Assembly (NCBI GenBank): GCA_001805465.1
Contig: MHGH01000016.1
Coordinates: 25,843 to 36,466, forward strand
Length of the DNA: 10,624 nucleotides
Origin: Omnitrophica WOR_2 bacterium RBG_13_41_10
GTDB lineage: Bacteria > Omnitrophota > Gorgyraeia > Gygaellales > Profunditerraquicolaceae
Direction: 5' to 3'
Shown piece by piece: positions 5,687 to 10,624 of this stretch; position 1 is the stretch's first letter; the number at the start of each line of letters is the position of its first letter. A program made the position numbers and the translations under genes. The notes beneath the pieces are model-generated. The model ran no database searches. It worked only from the letters and a program-made list of their open reading frames with translations, and had not been told where the DNA came from.

Positions 5687-5712
5687 AAAAATAATTCTGA
5701 CCCCGTTTTTTT
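5687..5712 (-). repeat. Repeat R3: inverted half-site next to the GAF gene stop
   Basis: Bases 5687-5710 are the exact reverse complement of 4942-4965 (24 of 24). The repeat ends 2 bases before the stop codon (5715-5717) of the PocR-GAF gene and marks the right edge of the island. Confidence 0.85.
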
Positions 5713-5714
5713 AA

Positions 5715-6734
5715 TTAGGAATGGATTGAGACGGTGGCAAGGTCTACAAGCCTGTTCATCAGGCTTAGGTTATCGGAATCGAATTTTACTGCGGAAGTTT
5801 TTAAAGCCCCTAGGTTCATCACGCCTACCACCCTATTCTCTACTTTCAAAGGAAGCACCATCGCAGAGCTGATATAGGGCCGGTGTAAATAAGGCCTGAT
5901 CCTGTTATCGCTGGTATCATCGTCTATTAATAAGGACTCTCCCTTTCTTGCTGCCATACCGGAAATGCCCTCTCCTACTTTCACCCTGGTATTTTTTACT
6001 ACTTCATCAGAGATCCCGCGGGAAGACTGAATACTCAAAGTATCGGTATTTTTATCCATAAACATTATTGAGCCGATATCTGCTCCGCTAATCTCAAATG
6101 CCACATCTAATAAAATATCCAGAAGCTTCCTAAGTTTTAATTTTGCGGCGTCAATGGTCACAATTTCCTTCTCTTTCATTTTATAACTGTAAGCTAATTC
6201 TATGGTATATTCGGCGACATCCTTAACCAGCTCAACCAAAGACTGCACACCCTGAAAAGATATTACCTTTAATTCTAAAAGCGCGCTCCAGAAATCTTCT
6301 AAATCAAGCCCTAGTTCTTCGGCTGCTTTGCGGTATTCCTCCTTGGGCTTACGCATTACCAGGATTACCGGCCCCAGCACTATATAACCAAGGGTTTTAT
6401 CTTTATCTAATCTTAAAGGGGCTAAAAAATTATACAGCCCGGCATGGCAACAATAACTTAAATTCTTATCTATTACCCCGTGCCCGCCTAAAAAAGTCGG
6501 CAGACAAAGCCCGCATAAAGCGTTCTTATGCTGCCTATTCTGTAGTAATTCCGCGCAAAGCCTGTTTTCTTTGCTTGGCGCTGTAAGATATTTACCTTCT
6601 ATATCTACCGTGCGCAGGCTAACTTCTGTAACCGCAGAAAATTTATCCTGAATTTTCTGCCACTCTTTTATATTAATTAAATCTTTAAAAGATATCTGCG
6701 CCTTCCCAAGCCCCTTGTCAGCTCTCCAATTCAT
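5715..6734 (-). CDS. PocR-domain plus GAF-domain sensory protein without output domain
   Basis: A 339-residue soluble protein. Residues about 14-175 form a PocR-type ligand-binding domain: FKDLINIKEWQKIQDKF, then C60, CGLC at 74-77, and YCCHAGLYNFLAPL at 94-107. A helix (about 168-195) leads to a GAF domain (about 195-339; KVGEGISGMAARKGESLLIDD, then SSAMVLPLKVENRVVGVMNLG). PocR domains bind small molecules or possibly metals through their cysteines and are normally fused to kinases or DNA-binding domains. Here there is neither, so the protein probably works on a partner, most simply the kinase or activator encoded upstream (inference). Its ATG overlaps the activator gene by 17 bases, indicating coupled translation. 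The GAF domain ends abruptly at VSIHS beside the repeat island, so a few C-terminal residues may have been lost. Confidence 0.85.
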   Translation of the reverse strand: MNWRADKGLGKAQISFKDLINIKEWQKIQDKFSAVTEVSLRTVDIEGKYLTAPSKENRLCAELLQNRQHKNALCGLCLPTFLGGHGVIDKNLSYCCHAGLYNFLAPLRLDKDKTLGYIVLGPVILVMRKPKEEYRKAAEELGLDLEDFWSALLELKVISFQGVQSLVELVKDVAEYTIELAYSYKMKEKEIVTIDAAKLKLRKLLDILLDVAFEISGADIGSIMFMDKNTDTLSIQSSRGISDEVVKNTRVKVGEGISGMAARKGESLLIDDDTSDNRIRPYLHRPYISSAMVLPLKVENRVVGVMNLGALKTSAVKFDSDNLSLMNRLVDLATVSIHS

Positions 6735-8124
6735 TACTCTTAAGATTCTTTAATAAGCCAAATTTCTGCATTTTTTTATAAAGTGTCGTTCTATTTATTC
6801 CCAAGACACGGGCGGTTTCGTTACGATTTCCGTTTGTGGAATGAAGCGCTTTTACTATTAAACCTTTTTCCGGGCTCTTTAACGCCTCTTTCAGCCTTAA
6901 CTTATCATTTGTGCCGGGCTCTTTTACCTCTTCCAGATTATGGAAAAAATCCGGCAGGTCCTCTACATTAATTATCGGGCCCTTGCTTAAGATTATAGCG
7001 CGTTCTATCACATTTTCCAATTCTCTGATGTTTCCCGGCCATTCATAATCAATAAATTTAGAAAGGGCCTCTTTGCTTACCCCTTCAATTTTTTTACTGA
7101 TATGCTTGGAGTGTTTCTTGATCAGGTCTATGATTAATAACGGGATATCGTCTCTACGCTCTCTTAATGGCGGCACTTCAATAGAAATAATATTCAAACG
7201 ATAATATAAATCCTTACGGAATTTTCCCGATTTGATTAATTCCGCGAGGTTCTGGTTGGTAGCCACGATTACCCTGATATCTACTTTAATAGTCTTATTA
7301 TCCCCTACCCTTTCAAATTCTCCTTCCTGAAGCACCCTTAAAAGCTTTACCTGCAGCGCCGGTGAAAAGGCATCTATTTCATCCAAGAATATCGTGCCGC
7401 CGCTGGCTAATTCAAAACGGCCGGGCTTGTCTTTAATAGCGCTGGTGAAAGACCCTTTGACATGGCCGAATAGCTCACTCTCCAGCAATGTCTCGGTTAA
7501 CGCCCCGCAGCTCACCTCTATAAAAGGCTTGCCGCGCTCCAGCTCATTACAATTATGTATGGCATGGGCAATCAGTCGCTTACCGGTCCCACTTTCCCCG
7601 TGGATAAGCACATTGGCGCGGGTACTGGTGATGGCCTCAATAAGGGTATAAATCTTTTGCATCTTGGCACTTTTACCGACGATCTCGTGAAATTTATCCC
7701 GTTGGCCGGCAGAAAGCTGCTCTTTGAGTTTGATATTCTCTTCCACAAGCTGTTTTTGTTTTACTAATCTATCCAAGACAATTTTTATTTCACTATCTAC
7801 AATGGGCTTGGTAACATAATCATAGGCCCCTTCCTTCATTGCCTCTACCGCATTCTCAATGCTGGCATAACCGGTAATCAGGATAACCGGTATGTCGCGA
7901 TTCATAGACTTTACTTCTTTTAACAGCTGTATGCCGTCCATCTGCGGCATCTTGATATCAGTGATGATGATGTCGGCGTGGTAGGTTTTCAGTAAATTCA
8001 AAGCTTCCTTCCCGTCGCTGGCAGTGCTTACGGCATAGCCGGACAGAGTCAAAAGCTCACTTAATGAGCGCCTCACCAGCGGCTCATCATCCACTATTAA
8101 AATATGCCTTCCGTTATTCTGCAT
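6718..8124 (-). CDS. NtrC-family sigma-54-dependent response regulator
   Basis: A 468-residue protein with three domains. The receiver (about 6-120) has acidic pair D12-D13, phospho-acceptor D56, T84 and K106. The AAA+ domain (about 145-380) has Walker A GESGTGKR (176-183), Walker B GTIFLDE (243-249), arginine-finger region RKDLYYR (303-309) and sensor II WPGNIRELE (362-370). A Fis-type helix-turn-helix lies at about 422-455 (NETARVLGINRTTLYKK). It is expected to bind upstream enhancer sites and remodel sigma-54 polymerase when phosphorylated by the adjacent kinase. The sigma-54 contact loop is GSFTSA (224-229) instead of GAFTGA; the key Phe and Thr are kept. The start overlaps the kinase gene by 11 bases with no strong Shine-Dalgarno sequence, so coupled translation is likely. 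Confidence 0.96.
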   Translation of the reverse strand: MQNNGRHILIVDDEPLVRRSLSELLTLSGYAVSTASDGKEALNLLKTYHADIIITDIKMPQMDGIQLLKEVKSMNRDIPVILITGYASIENAVEAMKEGAYDYVTKPIVDSEIKIVLDRLVKQKQLVEENIKLKEQLSAGQRDKFHEIVGKSAKMQKIYTLIEAITSTRANVLIHGESGTGKRLIAHAIHNCNELERGKPFIEVSCGALTETLLESELFGHVKGSFTSAIKDKPGRFELASGGTIFLDEIDAFSPALQVKLLRVLQEGEFERVGDNKTIKVDIRVIVATNQNLAELIKSGKFRKDLYYRLNIISIEVPPLRERRDDIPLLIIDLIKKHSKHISKKIEGVSKEALSKFIDYEWPGNIRELENVIERAIILSKGPIINVEDLPDFFHNLEEVKEPGTNDKLRLKEALKSPEKGLIVKALHSTNGNRNETARVLGINRTTLYKKMQKFGLLKNLKSNELES

Positions 8125-9253
8125 TTTCTAAATATTTTACCGGGATTAATACTGTAAATTTGCTTCCTTTCCCGGGAAAGCTCTGCGCTTCTATATTTCC
8201 TTCATATCTATTGATTATCTCTTTGCAGATAGACAGGCCTAAGCCCGTTCCCTTTTCTTTACTCTTAGTAGTAAAAAATGGCTCAAAAATATGGTCCATA
8301 ATTTCACTGGGTATGCCGTAGCCGGTATCCTTAAAAACAATCTCCAGCATCCCTTCCTTAATATCGGTAGCAATATCCAGTATCCCTACTTCCGGCATAG
8401 CATCAAGGGCGTTCTTAATTAGATTGATGGCTATGTGGGAAATACCTAAATCCAAAATTTTAGGCATGGGCTCTTTATATCTTCTGTTTATCTTGATACT
8501 GCCGTTAATTTTTTCTTTAAGCAGGCCTAAAGACTCATCTATGAGCTCATGCAGGTTAATATATTGTTTAGGGTGGTTGGAATTAAGCTGGTGAGAAAAT
8601 TGGAGCAGTGTTTTGGTGGTATTGGCAATACGGTTTAAGCCCTTCTTCATCTCCAAGATATATTCTCTGGCCGCGGAATTATTATCCATCTGCGCCAAAA
8701 GGATATTGGCATACCTGATTACGCCATCAAGAGGGTTATTTACTTCATGCACTACCCCCGCTGCAAGCTTGCCTACGGTGGCGTATTTTTCCAATAAAGA
8801 AACCTGTTTATCTGAAGGTTGTATTAAATGCTCTGCTGCCATACAGGCATATTTAGCAATAGTCACCGCAGACTCAAAATCCCTCTCGGTAAATGCCCCC
8901 CCAGAAGCCTTGTCAGCGATATTAATCAGGCCTATGGGCTTGTCGCCTGATATAAGCGGTATGGAAATAAAAGAAGTGGTGTGGTAATGATTAAAGCCGT
9001 TACGTTTAAAACGCAGGTCCTGGTCGATGTTTCTTACCAGAACCGGCTGCTTTAGTTCTAACACCTTGCCGGAAACGCCCTCTCCTATCTTACGCCTTAG
9101 GCCTCTGACGGCAATGTGGCTTGAATTCTGAAAAGAATCCAAAACTAATTCCCTGTTGTCAGAATCAAAAAGAAAAAGCGAACCGCATTCCGCACCCGAC
9201 AGGCACATGATTTCATTTAATGCTGTACTCAAAAATTCCCTTGCGCCACTCAT
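8114..9253 (-). CDS. Soluble GAF-sensor histidine kinase, NtrB-like
   Basis: A 379-residue protein with no membrane segment. A GAF domain (about 5-145; KIGEGVSGKVLELKQPVLVRNI, SFISIPLISGDKPIGLINIAD) is followed by a dimerisation and phospho-acceptor helix with H169 (GVVHEVNNPLDGVIRY) and an ATP-binding domain: N box NLIKNALDAM (277-286), G1 DTGYG (309-313), F box FEPFF (323-327) and G2 GTGLGL (335-340). The HExxNPL form of the H box is that of NtrB/ZraS-type kinases, which pair with NtrC-type regulators such as the next gene. The signal is probably cytoplasmic and bound by the GAF domain, or comes from the partner lipoprotein or membrane protein. GGAG lies 5 bases before the ATG, and the ATG overlaps the lipoprotein stop codon (ATGA). 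Confidence 0.95.
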   Translation of the reverse strand: MSGAREFLSTALNEIMCLSGAECGSLFLFDSDNRELVLDSFQNSSHIAVRGLRRKIGEGVSGKVLELKQPVLVRNIDQDLRFKRNGFNHYHTTSFISIPLISGDKPIGLINIADKASGGAFTERDFESAVTIAKYACMAAEHLIQPSDKQVSLLEKYATVGKLAAGVVHEVNNPLDGVIRYANILLAQMDNNSAAREYILEMKKGLNRIANTTKTLLQFSHQLNSNHPKQYINLHELIDESLGLLKEKINGSIKINRRYKEPMPKILDLGISHIAINLIKNALDAMPEVGILDIATDIKEGMLEIVFKDTGYGIPSEIMDHIFEPFFTTKSKEKGTGLGLSICKEIINRYEGNIEAQSFPGKGSKFTVLIPVKYLENAE

Positions 9254-10125
9254 TTTTTCTCCAACTCCTTTAATAAAGCCGTGGCAGTCTTTATTAATTT
9301 ACTCTTGGGATACTCCTTAATCAGCCTCTCCAAGGTTTCTTTGGTTTTGATTTTATCTTTGAGCTCATTATTATAAATAAAAGCGATATTCATTAATACC
9401 GCGTCCATATTCATCTTGGCCTTATATTCTTCTATGATGGCGTTAAAGGTGTTAATGGCATTCTGCCATTCCTTAAGCGCCAGATAACACTGCGCTGCCA
9501 AAGATTCGGCATTAAAAGCAAACGGAGTATTAGAGTGTTTTACGGCTAAGCCCTTATAATAACTGATAGCCTCTTGATAAGCAGCAATCATTTTTTCCGG
9601 CTGGTATTTGATTTTATAATGCTGGGCAATATATATAGGAATATCCAGGCCCCTGACTGTAGTAGAAAAATCCTCCATTATTTTTTTATACTGCTGGAGG
9701 GCGAGGTTCCACTTGTCTTCTATCTCATAGGAGTTGCCGATTAAAAAAATTGCCTCTGCGCGGATATTATCGACTTTGACATATTTATTGATAATTTCTT
9801 TTAACTGTTGGCGAGCTTTATCGTATTCTTCTTTGACAATATAAAGGCGGGCGATATTGAATTCTGCTTCTATGGAGAGGCGGTTTTGCGGGTATCTCTT
9901 GATGAAATTATTCAGCGTATTGACAGCTTTAACCAGCTCTCTGGGTGGTGAGGCTTTAGCGTTATTAAAAATCTTTTCTGCCTGCTTCTGCGCCTGCCAG
10001 TACCTCTTTTCTATCGCATATTCATCGTTCATACACCCGGCTAAAAGTAAGCTAAATAGCAGGATGACAATTGATATGCGATATGCGACATGCGACGTGC
10101 GACATGCGACCTGTTTTGACTTCAT
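9250..10125 (-). CDS. TPR-repeat lipoprotein
   Basis: A 291-residue protein with a lipoprotein signal: basic start, hydrophobic core IVILLFSLLLAG and lipobox LAGC with C31. The rest is helical with about five TPR-like repeats: about 63-80 (FIKRYPQ ending), 85-115, 122-153, 178-200 and 203-235, plus a last helical pair ending EYPKSKLIKTATALLKELEKK. The arrangement resembles BamD/YbgF-type periplasmic scaffold lipoproteins, but no specific family can be assigned. Co-expression with a membrane protein and a two-component system suggests an envelope role or accessory signal sensor (inference). The start is supported by AAGGAA about 9 bases upstream and by the ATGA overlap with the upstream gene. 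The signal peptide's basic part is encoded by 7-base tandem repeats, which is odd. Confidence 0.85.
   Translation of the reverse strand: MKSKQVACRTSHVAYRISIVILLFSLLLAGCMNDEYAIEKRYWQAQKQAEKIFNNAKASPPRELVKAVNTLNNFIKRYPQNRLSIEAEFNIARLYIVKEEYDKARQQLKEIINKYVKVDNIRAEAIFLIGNSYEIEDKWNLALQQYKKIMEDFSTTVRGLDIPIYIAQHYKIKYQPEKMIAAYQEAISYYKGLAVKHSNTPFAFNAESLAAQCYLALKEWQNAINTFNAIIEEYKAKMNMDAVLMNIAFIYNNELKDKIKTKETLERLIKEYPKSKLIKTATALLKELEKK
10073..10110 (-). repeat. Heptanucleotide tandem repeat inside the lipoprotein signal peptide
   Basis: On the plus strand five consecutive 7-base units of the form GAYRTGC (GATATGC twice, GACATGC, GACGTGC, GACATGC), then GAC. They encode residues about 6-18 of the lipoprotein. 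Because 7 is not a multiple of 3, each added or lost unit would shift the frame between the ATG and the lipobox. Confidence 0.85.
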
Positions 10126-10624
10126 TTAATCTGTTCCTTTTCTGCTAAGTATAATAAAGTTATTGAGGCTGTAATCGCCGGGTCTATAATCAAACTGCTG
10201 ATAATCGTGCCTAAAAACAAAATAAATAAAACAAATTCCGGAAAAACTTTATCAATAAGAAATCCGGTATTGCTGATAAGAACCATAATCGGTATATAAA
10301 CCAGCATGGGTATGCCTACTAAAAGAAGCGTAGGCACAAAAAATTTCTTAAATAATCCGAAGGATTTAAGTATGGCCTTAAGAAGCTTTTCCTTCTCAAT
10401 AATTAAAACGGGGATGGCATAAACAAAGGCGGACTGAATTATTATGGCAAAAATAAAATTGAGAACTGTTAAAATCGGCCCCAGCCAAAATCGCGCAGGC
10501 AAAAATAAAAGCCGGGTGTGCCCGGCCATAAAATATTTTCCTAAAGTAATGGTAGATATTTTTACCCAGAAATAAAAAACCAAAGTAAAGATAAGCACAA
10601 TAATAAAAAGTGAAGCGTATTTCT
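10122..10624 (-). CDS. Polytopic membrane protein, 5' end cut by window edge
   Basis: The frame stays open through the last base, so a GTG at 10598 is an internal Val codon and the start lies outside. The 166 visible residues contain about four strongly hydrophobic segments: the first reaching the window edge (ASLFIIVLIFTLVFYFWV), a second around FIFAIIIQSAFVYAIPVLII, a third TLLLVGIPMLVYIPIMVLI, and a fourth FVLFILFLGTIISSLIIDPAITASITLLY. The segment PVLIIEKEKLLKAILKSFGLFKKFF, a cytoplasmic amphipathic stretch between helices, is typical of DUF975-like or glycerophosphodiester phosphodiesterase-type membrane domains, but I cannot place it firmly. It shares ATGA with the lipoprotein gene. Confidence 0.8.
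   Translation of the reverse strand, partial: KYASLFIIVLIFTLVFYFWVKISTITLGKYFMAGHTRLLFLPARFWLGPILTVLNFIFAIIIQSAFVYAIPVLIIEKEKLLKAILKSFGLFKKFFVPTLLLVGIPMLVYIPIMVLISNTGFLIDKVFPEFVLFILFLGTIISSLIIDPAITASITLLYLAEKEQIK

Larger units (their letters stand above)
4175..5712. mobile_element. RAYT / toxin-antitoxin repeat island
   Basis: About 1.54 kb filling the convergent junction of rpoN and the PocR-GAF gene. In minus direction the order is R3, P2, leader B, antitoxin, toxin, P1, R2, leader A, transposase, R1. All intergenic parts consist of variants of the ACGGGGTCAGA motif or the leader. Outer limits are defined by the repeats, which stop at or beside the host stop codons. No target-site duplication was recognised. 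Confidence 0.65.

Noticed and set aside
4175..5712. CRISPR array or phage remnant as an explanation for the repeats
   Set aside because: The repeats are irregularly spaced, in both orientations, and associated with a RAYT gene. No cas, integrase or phage genes are present.
5558..5872. Open frame on the + strand spanning leader copy B and the end of the PocR-GAF gene
   Set aside because: It is made of repeat sequence and antisense GAF codons, so it is a by-product of the palindromes.
8613..8987. Open frame of 124 codons on the + strand inside the kinase gene
   Set aside because: It is fully antisense to the conserved GAF and H-box region of the kinase and has no features of its own.
10073..10110. 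CRISPR-like array
   Set aside because: Units are only 7 bases, directly adjacent and without spacers; it is a simple tandem repeat inside a coding region.
10596..10598. GTG as start of the rightmost membrane protein
   Set aside because: The frame continues hydrophobic and open to the window edge, so the GTG is more likely an internal Val within a membrane helix.

Overview
The window looks like chromosomal DNA from an uncultivated Gram-negative bacterium. A lipobox-bearing TPR lipoprotein, an HD-GYP protein and a sigma-54/NtrC-type circuit are all present, and base composition leans to AT. The combination (PflX-like radical SAM, DUF2062, HD-GYP, DUF134, RpoN, RAYT transposase, PocR-GAF protein) recalls candidate phyla such as Omnitrophota or their neighbours. 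That is a low-confidence impression, since no marker gene in the window settles it. Nothing here looks like a complete new defence system. The most unusual part is the small mobile island in the middle.

Left part (1-2150, + strand): a tightly packed run of a radical SAM protein cut by the window edge, a DUF2062 membrane protein and a membrane-anchored HD-GYP phosphodiesterase. The HD-GYP gene also has its own good promoter ending just before its ATG. A 239-base stretch (2151-2389) holds no gene or clear signal. It is followed by a DUF134 DNA-binding protein on the - strand and, divergently, rpoN (sigma-54) on the + strand. Both have promoters in the shared 147-base gap.

Middle (4175-5712): an island lying exactly between the stop codon of rpoN and the stop codon of a convergent GAF gene. 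It carries a RAYT-type (Y1/HUH) transposase gene and a Phd/RelE-type toxin-antitoxin pair, both on the - strand. These are interleaved with many copies of a short motif built on ACGGGGTCAGA, occurring as half-sites, full palindromes, direct copies and one distant perfect inverted pair. The transposase leader folds into a 16-bp hairpin that buries its own Shine-Dalgarno sequence. A second copy of this leader, without the transposase gene, sits directly upstream of the antitoxin.

Right part (5715-10624, - strand): a translationally coupled operon read right to left. Its genes are a polytopic membrane protein (cut by the window edge), a TPR lipoprotein, a soluble GAF histidine kinase of NtrB type, an NtrC-type sigma-54 activator, and a PocR-GAF sensor without an output domain. 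Every junction overlaps by 4 to 17 bases. The activator needs sigma-54, whose gene lies just across the island, so the locus may group sensor, activator and sigma factor. The target promoters are not visible here.
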